In this document: in pieces, positions 1-10,822 of the stretch | How the letters are laid out: each line of letters opens with the position of its first letter | Position numbering within the stretch: the stretch's first letter is position 1 | From: Ectocarpus siliculosus | Lineage: Eukaryota; Sar; Phaeophyceae; Ectocarpales; Ectocarpaceae | Length of the DNA: 30,144 nucleotides | Assembly: GCA_000310025.1 (NCBI GenBank) | Contig: FN649755.1 | Span: forward strand, 433,340-463,483 | Direction: 5' to 3' | The notes under the pieces: generated by a model | Told to the model about the DNA's origin: nothing | The model's database searches: none | Seen by the model: only the letters and a program-made list of their open reading frames with translations | Made by a program: the position numbers and the translations under genes

Positions 1-542
1 TCTCTCGTGCAAGTTGAGGGTGGTGGCGCAGATAAGCCTTAAGTGCGCCACCACTTCTGGCGTCACGGTACCCCCGTGGGTAGGCATACCTCTGCAACCA
101 CTGGGCGTATTGGTGTAACCGACGGCTCAAATGATAGCTGTGGGCCATGGCAACACAGCGCAGCTTGTTTGGTGTCCATTAGCGCTTTGGGGGCTGAGAT
201 ACGGCTGGAATCTTGCCTGACACCCCCCGCTGCGATGCTGCTGAGCCCCCTTTTCAGCGTTATCTCTGCGACTACTGAGCTCATCGGTGCAGCCAATAGC
301 TCGGATGATAGCTGCGGACCGTAGCAACACAGCACAACTTGTTTGGTGTTCATTAGAGGTCCGAGAGTGGAGTTACGGCCGGATTCGTTCCTGCTGCGAT
401 CCTGCTGAGCCCCCTTTTTCGAGCATAACTCTGCAACCACGGGGTGGATTCGCACGCCGAATGGCTCGCGTAATAGCTGTGGGCTATAGCTACACAGCGC
501 AAGTTGTTTGAAGTCGATCAAAGGTCTACACGCGGAGTTAAG
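1..542. repeat. Tandem array of diverged 165-174 bp units
   Basis: The motif TCTGC(A/G)A begins units at 91, 265 and 430, giving spacings of 174 and 165 bp. Each unit carries the same order of blocks: a TAGCTGTGGGC-like block, then CAACACAGC, then TTGTTTGGTGT, then GCTGAGCCCCC. A partial earlier unit seems to run off the left edge. The units are clearly diverged, so this is an old array rather than a fresh satellite. Both spacings are multiples of three, which matters for the minus-strand reading frame described separately. Confidence 0.8.
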
Positions 543-626
543 GGTACCGGCGCGGTTAAGAATTTGCGCCGGTACCGGCGCATATAGCATTGCCGTTATT
601 TTTATTTCCGTGTTCTTCCGTTCCAT
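63..626 (-). CDS. Hypothetical protein made of three 55-58 residue repeats (doubtful)
   Basis: I do not recognise this protein. The minus strand is open for 187 codons and reads straight through the tandem array. It gives three repeats built around a block of the form L(I/M)xxKQxxLC(C/S)(Y/H)xPQL followed about 15 residues later by VVAE. Because the units are 165 and 174 bp, the frame is kept from unit to unit. No signal peptide, membrane segment or known domain is visible. The start chosen is the first ATG of the open stretch; the real one could lie in an upstream exon. The frame may simply be a by-product of a stop-poor repeat, because the plus strand is also partly open here. Confidence 0.25.
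   Translation of the reverse strand: MERKNTEIKITAMLYAPVPAQILNRAGTLNSACRPLIDFKQLALCSYSPQLLREPFGVRIHPVVAELCSKKGAQQDRSRNESGRNSTLGPLMNTKQVVLCCYGPQLSSELLAAPMSSVVAEITLKRGLSSIAAGGVRQDSSRISAPKALMDTKQAALCCHGPQLSFEPSVTPIRPVVAEVCLPTGVP
543..576. repeat. Perfect 11-bp inverted repeat
   Basis: GGTACCGGCGC at 543-553 is mirrored by GCGCCGGTACC at 566-576, with a 12-base loop. It sits exactly where the tandem array ends. The arms are GC-rich and would form a stable hairpin. A function is not apparent; it may be a terminus or a breakpoint of the array. Confidence 0.75.
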
Positions 627-855
627 CGCATGCGCGGCGCTTGTGCTTTGGTGAGCAGCCCGTTGGTGGCTTGCAATAGCAGAGTGATAGTTTCATTGCT
701 GGAAGGGTTTTGGCCAGTCTCGAGCTTATCCGAATTGCTGCCTGATCGACAGTTCCTTTGTTTCCATTTTCCACCGAGGTCCCACAATTCCCATATCTAA
801 AGGTAAACTTTCTAGATTCCAACGTCTCCGCACGCGGTCCAAATGAGCTGCTCGT
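615..855 (-). repeat. Diverged dispersed repeat, copy 1 (partner at 14415-14650)
   Basis: Read on the minus strand, this block aligns with 14415-14650 on the plus strand over about 230 bp with a few small gaps. Shared anchors are GAGCAGCT, ATCTAGA, ACTGTCGATCA, CCTTCCAGC, and a run ending in GCTCAC followed by AAAGCACA. Around CCTTCCAGC about 20 codons align without gaps (LPAMKLS here, LPATKVS in the partner), but the two other frames also look alike, so coding is not shown. It could be a decayed transposon or gene fragment. Confidence 0.6.
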
Positions 856-859
856 TGTG

Positions 860-2689
860 CTCTTGGGGGCTTGTTTGGTTTTTACATGGCCAAGTTTCTC
901 GCATTCTTCACATGTTTCGACAGGGTTCTGACTGGGCTGCTTTTTTGTTGTTGTTGGTTCCTTCATTAGTTGGACGCGAGTGCTGGTGTATCCTTGTGTC
1001 TCAGCTACAGGGTTTTATACCGAGCAATGCAGTTCACGTGCCACGATGTTTTTTGGGATACGCCGTCTCACGTTCAATGCGTACGTATTGGAATGCGCTT
1101 GGCTATGTTGTCTTCGGTTGTGCTCTACGATTATCAGCTCTACCACCAGCAATACTTGAGAATGGGAGGATAGGACATGCGCGAAAACGATCAACCACCC
1201 TACGCACATCGTCAGGCGGCGATGCTCTCGGGTGGTAGAGCAGCGCATGCGAACCATGGAATTGGTGTGTTTGGTTTCGTTTTTATTTCTGACAGGTGCG
1301 ACAAATGGGTGAACATCTGAATGCTAATGGTGTGACGAAGCTTGTCCTCTGGGCCGCATTGAATAACTTTGGAGCGCTTGAATCTCTTTCGATTGCGAAC
1401 GCTGTTTACGGAAGTGGGAACAAGGGTGAATGTCCAACCTTTATCTAGCCTGTAACCCATCCTAAACCAGCGCGTACCCTTGATGACACCCTCAAAATTA
1501 CGATTCCCCAGATGAATGGGGTTCGGCCGTGACGAGGGGCGACGCGACCAAATTAGCCGAGATGGTGCTGCTTTGGTCCGGTTCAAAGCCGGAGCGGGCT
1601 CTGTCATTTCTTAGAGACTGCGTCTCTTTGCTGGAGAAGGAGGTTGCGTTTTCAGCTCCGATTTCTCCACCCGTTCCTTCCCCTCCGACTACGCCTGGTG
1701 AGTTCCTCTATGACGTCTGGAGGTGAATTGACTAAACCCTTACCGAGTTTAGGAGAAGCCATAAGGTTTGGCAGGTGGCGGGATGCTGTTAAATGAAAAC
1801 CTGTTCTTGTCTAGCTTCAAGACGTGCGGGGTTCGGGCGAAGCATGCACGCGAAAATCGTCATTGGAATGAGACATAACCTTGTGAATTAAACTTTGACG
1901 TCTCGTCCCAACACGTGACGGGTATTTGGGGCTGTGTGGCATGTTTGTGCGGCCGCAATGGGGATATCGGTGATTCCGAGAATGTTCAATGTGCCTCTTT
2001 TCTCTTCGGACTTTATCGAGACACAGCAGCCATATCGCGCAAAAAAAGAACCACGGTATGATGTGACCTGCGCAGGTGCGCTCTTAGAAAAGGTTTTCAC
2101 CACCTCTACTGGATAATGTCAACATTAAGGGTGGTGAAGTGCATTGAGCGCCGGCGTGGACCGCAGCAGTGACGGCGTTGCAATCTTATCCTGACCACCG
2201 ACAAAATATTTCGCCCATATCTGTCTCAACGGCAAAGACCCACACCTTGCCCTCTGCCAATACGCATCGTGCAAGTCGCTCACCCAGTGGTCAGTGTGCC
2301 CAGATCAAACCCTTAACTCCGACATGCGTGGGTGCCTGGACAATTTCGGGCGACTAAAGATTGGGTGTAGGATGGGTCCATCACAAGGTATAAGGTTCGC
2401 ACACACTTGAACTCTATTCGAACCTCAGGCTCCCTGTCATTTTGTTTGTTTTTCGTTGTCAACCTAACGGTTTTCATCTACAGTACGACTTTTCGTTTTC
2501 ATCCCCACATGATGAGAGTAAAACACTACCGAACGTGCCACCCCTGAAGAACCGCATATTTTGCGTGAGGCTCGACGTTTTTTTGGTTGCCTCAAACCGA
2601 GCCCGTGTTCTATATTGCTATGTTCTTATTTAGCCCAGAGCACACAGATCTTTAGTGGATTCGACGTCACACTAAGAGTACAATAGCGT
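860..2689. other. Unassigned region
   Basis: Only short open frames are present and none shows a recognisable motif. The longest (1212-1607, minus) has no domain that I can name. No convincing splice-site pairs or repeats stand out. Confidence 0.5.
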
Positions 2690-2868
2690 GATTTGCTCGA
2701 GCAGTGAAATTCCCGTTATATCGTATGGATCAAAATTTGGAACAAACTAGGGTTTTGGAAACATCTCGTCGAAGGTTTATCGTGGAACTATTGGCCTCTT
2801 TCCTGACACCTTTGGTTGTGGAGCTATCGAGCTCTGAAAGTCGGTGCCATTTCTCCACCTCTTGCGGT
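2690..2868 (+). repeat. Decayed relative of the MITE at 22242-22447
   Basis: From 2755 to about 2867 the plus strand aligns with the reverse complement of the 22.3-kb element, almost without gaps, at roughly 60 percent identity by eye. The best block is GTGGAGCTATCGAGCTCTGAA against GTGGAGTTGTCGAGCTTTGAA. The far end, towards 2690, is only weakly similar, and a terminal inverted repeat cannot be shown. I read it as an old copy of the same family. Confidence 0.4.
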
Positions 2869-2869
2869 A

Positions 2870-5160
2870 GACAAGGTAGGGACAACGTACGTTTTTGAGC
2901 CAGCTTTTGCTGAAGAGAAAGGAACGATTGGGCATTTTTGATGGGTCCTGTGGGAACACAATACTCCATCCCCTCGATGACGCGTGGCCAATGGTCTAAA
3001 CGCTACATACGGCATTCAAAACATGAATACGCGTACAATCATTTTTGCACGAGGTATCCCACGCCCTTCCGCCCCGACTCGAATCGAACCCAACTGTTAT
3101 TGGGGTCACCCCCCACTGTCCTGAAGGCTTATCTTGCTGCCGCCGTGGTTTGGGGTTCCGTTCTTATCTGTAAGCATGCTTAATGGTACGTCAAAAAGGC
3201 GGTTTTTTGTTCTTGATGCGGTATATGTTGGAACTGAACACTTGGTATTATTGTGGCCAGGTTCTTAGATTTTGTATTTTTTTTAGGCTTCAGTTCTTAG
3301 CTGATGTAGTTCTCATCGGCTGAATTCTTCACCCTCTTAGTACGCAGTCCCCCCGCAACAAAAATATATGTCGCAACTATGTTTGTCAGCCATTAGTCGC
3401 CGGGTTAGGGCTAGGGTTAGACTACAGTCCCTCCAAAGATGGTGAGATCCTTGCTAACCAAAGGGCGATTTTGCTTCAATATGAAAAATGCCCACGACGG
3501 CGAGGCGCTTTTCACACTGAAGCCAAGTCGGCAGTTTTTTCGGGTACCAGGCGATGTACAGTTTTTGCGACCTATGGGACACGCGACTTGAGATATGGTG
3601 TACAGCACGCCATCGGCTGAGGAGAGGCATCACACAAGAAAAAATGTCATACAGCGTACCACATCACCCAAGCATGGTAGACCAAGGGTCCTCACGTGTG
3701 TTTCACACGGCGGGGTCTAGGGTGACTTCGGTGCGGTAAATAGGGATTTGAGTGCTCTGTCCCCGACAAAGTTTTCCCAGTTGGGCTTCCAGTACAAGTA
3801 GGTGAAGTGATGACGCGTTCTGTAAACAAATCACCCTCGCGCTGACGAAAAGGCATCGTTTCAGCAGCGATGCCCTCATCTCTGGGTAGAGCCATCCCAG
3901 AATCACCTCACTTTGCGTTCGAGTAAAGCAAACCAGTTGAGGTGGTAGCGTCGAAACATTTTGGCTTGATTCATCAACTAGGATGTGAGTGAGTTTAGTA
4001 CATGTCGTTCACGCTCATGTTGGAGATCGGCTCTTTGTTCGCAAAGAATGACCACGCACGAATCTAGGGGTCAGGGTAATAGTGTGCCGATTTTGGGGGG
4101 CTGCCTGATATCTCCGCTCTCATCGCCAGTGGCATCAATTTGGCGAACCAATGTGTTGGCAGCTTTCACGTTGTAATCTTTCGAGCGCGCCACGCGCAGC
4201 TTCATAACCAAAGGGTGGCAGGGTTGACTTAGGCGCATGGGCTGCCTTGCAGTCTCGTGACTGGGGTTTCAAATGCCTCCCCCGAAACCAATAACCATTT
4301 CTGTGGGAACGTGGGGAAGCGCAACACTAGGGGTCTCTGTCGCAACAGAGATGATAATAGTGCATTTTTGTTCGCCGCAGACGGAATAAAATGTTGTGTG
4401 GCCCCTCGGCCAGAAAATATTTACGCCCCTTTGTCTAGACGAGACATAAAACATGGGGGAAGATAGGTTTGGTCTCTTTTTTTTCCTGGGGAGCGAGAAA
4501 ACAGGTGAACCACACAATGGTTGACACTTGAGCGCTGTTCTTGAACGTTGGTTTCTTGTTTACGTAAAACACCGTCAGTTTATTCTCCAACCTGTTCTTG
4601 CCGACATAGGCCTGCACCCGATCTGAAACGCTGATCACCACCCTCCAGGATTTGTCGAACTGCACTCTCGATCAAACCTTGGGGGCGAATGTCACGTGGG
4701 CACGCGAAGAGCTTACTCGTACCCTAGCGCAACAGTAGAATTCCACATTCACCGTCATCAGTGTTAGTGGTGTGGTCCTTGTGCCCGGTGTCTCCAAACG
4801 TGTACTGCTTGCTGGTGTTCATCAACCTACCCCGCAACACACACAGTCAGGACATCGATTGAACAAGCAGCATCTTGCAAACATCTCTAATCGAACTCCT
4901 CGTTGTCGTATCCCCGGGATTGCATTTGGTAGAGAAGAGATCAAACTCATCTGTAGGTGTCTTGTCGCATCAAACCTGACTCTCACGTAAGACATCAAAC
5001 ACGCCGCCGACCAACCAAGACACACTTGTACGCGCTTGTGTGCCGACGCCCAGCCGTTCTCTCCTCGCTTTCGCAATTTCATGCACTGAATGGTGATGAA
5101 TTATGTCATGTTTGTGCCTTAGCTTCTGAACTCGCCCATTCACCGTGTTTGGTTCCGCAG
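2870..5160. other. Unassigned region
   Basis: No gene can be supported. There is a telomere-like patch at 3403-3420 and a perfect 7-bp stem hairpin at 4334-4351 (TCTCTGT/ACAGAGA, loop CGCA). A B-box-like GGTTCGATTCG occurs on the minus strand near 3080, but no tRNA fold accompanies it. The last part should hold the 5' exons of FNIP gene A, but I could not place a phase-compatible donor. Confidence 0.5.
3403..3420 (+). repeat. Short telomere-like interstitial patch
   Basis: The sequence GGTTAGGGCTAGGGTTAG holds two and a half TTAGGG-type units with one substitution. It is too short to prove a telomeric origin and could be chance or a repair scar. Confidence 0.35.
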
Positions 5161-6244
5161 GACGCACTAGCAACTCGTGCTTGAACGCCCTCATCGTGAC
5201 TCTGAACGAGACATTCGACGAGAAGAGTTGGGACACGTCGACCAAGGAGCTGCAGCTGGCTTCCTTGGAGGTCTGCATCGCGTGCAGAAACTACCAGACG
5301 CTGCACTTGAAGATCGACGCACAAATCCCACACTGGCTGCTTGCCGCCGACGGCGCTCCACCTCCTCACCCGAAGCCTTTGGGTTGGACGCGCGTACCAC
5401 GCCTAAAAGCGCGGCGCGTGACCTGGAACATGCCGACAGCAGCGGAATTGAGGAACCCCATCTTCGCAATGACGGACGTTGAATGCCTGGTGTTGGGTGA
5501 TGCTTTTCAGGGCGCCCTTGAAGCTGTGACATGGCCGCGACGGCTAAGAACAATAGAGTTTCCAATCGTTCACGGTTCGACCAGCCTGTCGACCTGGTGC
5601 ATTGGCCAGCATCTCTTCAGAGGCTTGCTTTCAGCGATTCCTTCAACCAACCGATCGAACGAGTCGCGTTTCCGGCATCACTACACGAACTTTTTTTCGG
5701 GTGGGATTTCAGCCAGCCAATTCAGGGCGTGTTTTGGCCGGATTCGCTTCAGAGGCTCGTTTTCGGAGTAGAGTTCGACCAGCCAGTTGACAACGTGAGA
5801 TGGCCGACGTCATTGCAAGAGCTGACGATTGGATGGTGCGACGGTTCAGACGACGATTGGATGGCGATGTCGTCGGGCTTCAACCAGCGCATCGGCAGCA
5901 GTCGTTGGCCCGCATCGTTGCGGCGACTTACACTAGGCGGAAATTTGTTCAGCCAGTCACTGCAAGGGCTGGGAAGTTGGATGCCCAACCTTGAAGCGCT
6001 TCGGCTTCTCCTCTGGACGCACCCGGAGGACTTCGACTTGGAGACTGATTCACAGAAAGAGGGCCTTCTCCGCGGAATCGAATGGCCTATGGGGCTTCGT
6101 CAACTGACCGTGTTCAAGGAATATAGCCTGTTCGTAGTTACGGAAGAAGATAGCATGATTGAGGTCGTAGTGCCTTCATCGACCTTAGATGGGGTCGTCA
6201 TCCCTTCAAGCGTACAGGTCTATCGTCCAGACATGGTGCGTTGA
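5161..6244 (+). pseudogene. FNIP-type leucine-rich repeat gene A (frameshifted)
   Basis: This is a paralogue of gene B (11559-13298) and most likely a protein-interaction scaffold; no partner or enzymatic role can be inferred. The supported exon opens at 5161 after a 3' splice site, TTCCGCAG before GACGC, which gene B shares in the same phase. An N-terminal region (ELQLASLE, VTWNMPTA.ELRNPIFAMTD, LVLGDAF) precedes five FNIP units of about 22 residues of the form FNQPI..V.WP.SLQ.L.FG, then a tail with SLQGLGSWMPNLEALRLL. The frame breaks at about 5574-5576: compared with B there is a net gain of two bases (or loss of one) between the TIEF region and FDQPV. Gene A lacks about four internal units found in B. 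No start codon is visible in this exon. It may be a recent pseudogene, or carry an assembly error at one base. Confidence 0.8.
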
Positions 6245-6412
6245 TTGTGCCGAGAGGAGCAGTGTCTTCCCAGGAACGACGTTGGGAGATCTAGAAGAAT
6301 TGAGCGAAACTGTAGGGAGGTGTTTGGGAAAGTGGGGGTGGCACCGTTGCCCCCTGAGTACTTCAAATACGCCAAATTGACTACTGGAGTAGCTGCTTCA
6401 CGACGTCGATGA
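6218..6412 (+). other. Candidate last intron and 3' exon of FNIP gene A
   Basis: The apparent stop at 6242-6244 may be intronic. CAG|GT at 6217/6218 and an acceptor ending GGGAG at 6319 would remove 102 bp in phase 0. The exon from 6320 to the TGA at 6410-6412 then reads VFGKVGVAPLPPEYFKYAK and continues for 11 more residues. Genes B and C keep a similar stretch at the same place, VMFGN...VPSP in B and LGNWW...PVPAECLKY in C. The acceptor lacks a strong pyrimidine tract, so this is a proposal. Confidence 0.35.
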
Positions 6413-9400
6413 CACAAATATATAGTCTTCCTCTTCGATGTACATTGTTATCAGCATGGATGTGATTGTCGCAGGTGTGAGGAGATTGTTTTCTGTTACG
6501 CAGGGCACGTCGATTGTCTAGCACCTGCGGCTTGGTTTTCAATACGATATCTGATGTCCAACGGGTGACTTACCTTGGAAACCGATTTGTGCAGTTTCAT
6601 AACTTCTCCGAACTAGCGATGTATCCTGCCCACGGCTATCCAGGTCAACCTCGATGTCCTTTCTTACGGACCACGACCTTTTGGCCTCTACCGTGGCGCG
6701 AGTCGGGACGGGTGTGATGGGAGACTTTTTGACCAGGAAAACGTATTAGCCCTGCTTATTTTGTTTGTACGTCGAGATACCGTGAACTCTGAACGTCATG
6801 AAACTCTCATACGTACCAGGTTTCAAAGCTTCCAGCATTATCCGGTTCATCAAGAATTGGGGCGGTGATTGTGGAAGTGATTGCGAACAACACCCATATT
6901 CAACGATGCCTGCTGTTTACCACTCCTGGCACCTGTTCTGTCGACTATATGTTAAGCGTTCAGTGAACGACAACTCCCTCGTGCTCTCTCGCGTGCGGAT
7001 AGCAGTTACTTAGAAGGCATAGATGCTTACCTATGGTATGTAGACAGCAACACAAAACACGATCGGGATGTTGGCCTCCCTCACGTCGAGTGTGCTGGAA
7101 AGTTTGCTTGAAACAAACTCTGTTAAAAGGACTGCGGCTGGCTGAGCACCTGGAGCGAGTTTAATGATTTCCGCCTGACTACCGACCATTTCAACCTATA
7201 TGCCTTCTGCTCGGTTGCATCAAAGCTTGGATGTTGATTGTTGACATTTTTCTGCTGGTCACCAACGAGATGCATACAAGTTCGTGCGTGGGCGGCCCAA
7301 GTTCTACTTTCCACGGATTGAACGTCGAAAATCCGCTCGTCCTGTTCTCCCACGCTTTGCACAAGCTGCCGGTTTTCACTGTTCGTGAATGGGTTTGGGT
7401 TTTTCTGGCTCTGAACCTGCCATTCGCCAAGGTGTCTATCGCGTCCTGATCGCCGCGCTCTCGAAGCGAAGTTTCCTTTCTTGTGAGCGGGCCCGTTAGG
7501 GTTTGGCTCTTGGTACATGCTCAACAGCCCTGGTGTCAGCGCACGGACGGCCAAGTTGCTACACATGGACGTTCTATAGGAAACGGCGGCCGGAGACTCG
7601 AAAGGCCGTGCTTCGGTTGCACGTCCCAAACCTTGACCCCCCCGCAAAACGTCCATATTGCATGACGTGCATTGTTCCTTCCGGTCTCCTCCAGCATGTT
7701 TTGCGATGTTGCACATGACCAGTCCCGTCTGTATCAAGCGTAAGCGGGAGACGGCGTACCCAGTTCACATCGAGTTCACGGTCGTACCTCGCCCTAGAGG
7801 TCGAATAAGTTTCACTGGTCATCAGTCTGAGCGCGCTGGTGGTGGCGTCATCACTGTTCTCTTCCAGACACAATGTATTTGGTAGCCGCCATCGACGCTT
7901 TTTCGGCCGTGAGCCGGATGCTCAGCGCTGCAAGTCACACATCCTCGGTTTGGCCGGACCGGCGTTGTCGCGCGATGCGTGTTCGTTCAGCCGCGCAAGA
8001 ATTGGCACGTGCTGAACGCGAGAAATACTATTTAGCCTTCGGGATATACTGTACACTCTCGCGTCCTTCGGGCCACACGACTTTGTTTTTTCTTGGCTAC
8101 TCGTCTTCTGCTTGTGTGCGCGTTCCCCTACCTCCGGTGACTGGCAAGATTCTCTCAACCGAGTTTCACGCCGACTACTTGTCCACACGTATATCGTCAC
8201 CGTTCCGATGACCTGAGCCGATCGAAATCGTCCACTCGGTCATCGAAACTGCTTACTGCGGATCATGCCATCTTGAAGTTTGTCGTGTAACACTCTTCCC
8301 ACATGGCACCCTTCCAAAATATGGATACGCAGTGAGATCGTTTTCGCGCAGATGATTCGTTACCCGTTCCTCACGCGCAGCCATGCGCCGGAGTGCGCGG
8401 CGGTTGCACATTGCCAGATGCTTCGTTTCCGGTGAGATTGGTGTTTTTTTTTGCGATGCGCCTGGCCGCTTTCGACGCCTTTTCCGACTTTGTCAGCTCT
8501 CTCCTCCAGTCTGTACGTTGGGGCATTCAGCTATGTGTTGCAGCCGTTAGTTGGTTACTTCTTTCCTCTTTGCGACCCATTTCTTCGTCATTCGTCAGGA
8601 CGCGATTATTTTCTGTTCACGATAATTGTTGCTATTTCCGTCGCTGTGATGCGCCATGGTACAGGAGAGTAGCTCACTGCGCAAGGAACAAACTCATGCC
8701 ATCACGCGCACCAATTTTCTGCTACGTTGAGGAGGAAACGCTGGGAAGACCTCCTGATCGATGTGCAGGAAACGGATGGTCCTCGTCGGTTTCACACCGA
8801 TCGTTAGAGATACCGTTACAGCAATACAGCAGCAATACCTTCACTACAGTACTTGTACACGGCGGCGAGAGAGAAACAGATACCAAAGCAACCGTCGCAA
8901 CCTACCCAATACTACACCGATAAAGGGTCGCCACAAACGAGCTGTACACCCCGTTGCAGGGAATGCACAGGACACGTGCTTGAGGTCGGATCGACGGGGG
9001 GCCAATCGGTCCCCGTAGTTCATATCAACGGAGAAACAATCATTTCCCTTCAAGAGCATGCCCGGACATTGTTGTCTCTACAATCGGAACCCGAAGAAGG
9101 AACCGAAAGTAGGAACCCGAAGTCGACCAAGCTCACAGAGGATAGTCAACTTTGGATCTTCATCAGCACTATGCTCATCCGCTGGGTATTGGCTCCCTTA
9201 TCCCTTGGGGCGGGATATCAGGAATCGCGCTTCTTGTGCCCTCTTGAGTTGGCATACGAGAGGACTCGTGGCGGTAGCGTGTTGATTGTTTTCACGGCTA
9301 GAAAATGTTTTGTTTGCCTTCCCTTTCGAGAAGAGTTCTGACGGAATGACGTCGCTGCCGCCCCACAAGACTCGGCCAACGCCATTTTATTTACATTGAA

Positions 9401-9421
9401 CACCGGGCCGTTGTCCGCTCA
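6413..9421. other. Unassigned region
   Basis: The 3' flank shared with genes B and C ends near 6445 (CTTCGATGTA block). Beyond it, two longer open stretches occur (7123-7737 minus, 204 codons; 8393-8923 plus, 176 codons). Neither shows a domain, a conserved repeat, or a paralogue in the window, so I leave them uncalled. Confidence 0.5.
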
Positions 9422-9738
9422 GTTTTTTTATTTTATTTCATTTTTTTGTCTTCACTTCAAATCAGCGCTAACAGCACTAGTGCCGTCTACTCAAACCCGT
9501 GGTCACACACAAGAGTCCCTCTTATCCCTTCCATCCTGCGATACTTTGCCTTCGATTTTTCATGTGAGAAGAGTTCAGCACTCTCTTCCCTCTGTGTACA
9601 CACGAACTAGCGCTTTTCACTAGGCCAGGAGCAGAAGCGAGAGATAAACTCCCTTTGTAAGTTCGCTTGCGCCGGGATTCGAACCCATGGCCGGACCTCT
9701 AGAAGGTTTCGGGGATACCACCTAGAACGGGCGACCGG
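9422..9738 (-). mobile_element. tRNA-derived SINE, copy 1
   Basis: The element reads on the minus strand. Its tRNA-like head is at the high-coordinate end, with a clean B box (GGGTTCGAATCCCGGC, complement of 9671-9686). The body follows, and an A-rich tail lies at the low end, seen as T-runs at 9423-9448 on the plus strand. It aligns with 18850-19163 over its whole length, sharing AGCAGCACTAGTGCC-like, CGATTTTTCATG and GTTCAGCACTCTCTTCCC blocks. The A box region is about 8 bp shorter than in copy 2 (GGTGGTATCCCCGAAACC), so the internal promoter is probably damaged. No target duplication was found. Confidence 0.75.
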
Positions 9739-9739
9739 A

Positions 9740-10390
9740 TACTTAGTACGTGCAAAATTTCGCGCAGGTCCACTTGCCGGGAACGCCTACCGAGTGTTTG
9801 TGCTTTGGGTATACTGGTAAAAAAGGACGAACACCATGCAAACTCAACACAATCAATCGCAAGGGTGTACCAACACGAAGATTCTCCACTCACCAAGGCA
9901 GCCTCCCCCAGCCCCCCCCAGCGGACCGAAATGTTAAACTCCACGTTCTTCGGGACAAAACCGCGCGTTGAGCAAGCCGGACATCGGGAACAACTCGCGC
10001 GCTGCTGGTGCTCACGATTCATGTGTGCTTTATGCGGTTGGGCTTTACGTTCTACGCATCCTCATTCGAGTGATCATTTCTTGGCGGATCGCAAATCGCA
10101 GGAAAACGTCCGTCAATAGCTCGCGGATAGAGGTATCCCCAGGCAAACCTTGCTCACGCCGCAATGCTCCTATACTTTCCATGGGGAAACTACAGTCGAT
10201 ACCCCCCGCCCGGCCGAAAATCTCCAAACCAAAAGGTGACTACCCAGGTGTGGACAACAGCGGCTGAGTGTAACGTCATGGTTGCGAGCGCCCTCTTGAG
10301 CGGGTGTGATAAATGTTGTTCCAATACCAACCAAGGAACCTGTTGACATGAAGCTTTGACAACCGATTCCCCGCCAAACCCCTCCCCCTA
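9740..10390. other. Unassigned region
   Basis: I see only short overlapping open frames on both strands and several C-runs. Nothing here supports a gene. Confidence 0.5.
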
Positions 10391-10392
10391 GT

Positions 10393-10525
10393 CCCCCCCG
10401 GTGTTTGCCATCGGGGTTGGGTTTTCGTCGCTTGGCAACGACGTTGTAAAACAGGCCGCCCCCCCCCGGTGTTTGCCATCGGGAACGGGTTTTCGTTGCT
10501 TGGCAACGACGCTGCAAAAGAAGCC
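10393..10525. repeat. 68-bp tandem duplication with internal hairpins
   Basis: GGTGTTTGCCATCGGG starts at 10400 and again at 10468, so the period is 68 bp. Each unit begins with a run of 7 or more C and holds a stem formed by CGTTGC and GCAACG around TTG; the stem is perfect in the second unit and has one mismatch in the first. The period is not a multiple of three, so a coding origin is unlikely. It lies about 300 bp from the short C-tract element. Confidence 0.8.
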
Positions 10526-10822
10526 AATTCACTTCGTGAACTCGGCAACAAGGTTACCGGTTTATTTTTAACCTCAGTTTTTTTTTTTTCCGGTAACCAT
10601 AATGGTGGTCGAGTAGATCATATTGTGCGGGGTGGAGAAACCTCACTCCGCGCAAGGGGGATGATCGCACCACGTTGTGTTTAAACTGGTCAAGCATCCT
10701 CGAGGCAGCTACACAGTGCTTATAACTGTCTCTGGAAGTGAAAGCACCAGAAAATAAATTAAGTGATACGCAGCTGTCATCCGTACGCAAGGAAGTAAGC
10801 ACAAGACGCCGAACACCCTTAG

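Noticed and set aside
1212-1607. A coding pair with the minus-strand frame at 4435-4665
   Set aside because: A few words such as GTAAACA and TTCAAG line up, but only with many gaps; the similarity is not above what chance could give.
3060-3110. tRNA-like GGTTCGATTCG on the minus strand
   Set aside because: The T-arm stem does not pair and no A box is found at the right distance.
5145-5160. Start of FNIP gene A at a GTG at 5145
   Set aside because: This is a eukaryotic gene and the conserved exon begins at 5161 after a splice acceptor shared with gene B; the bases before it are intronic.
7123-7737. A 204-codon minus-strand gene
   Set aside because: Several open plus-strand frames overlap it; there is no motif, no repeat pattern and no splice context.
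8393-8923. A 176-codon plus-strand gene
   Set aside because: The hydrophobic composition near the start could suggest membrane segments, but no family is recognised and a minus-strand frame overlaps part of it.
9671-9740. A tRNA gene on the minus strand
   Set aside because: The B box is perfect, but the anticodon region and acceptor stem do not fold, and the A box is damaged. The same head occurs at 19.1 kb joined to the same body, so it is a SINE.
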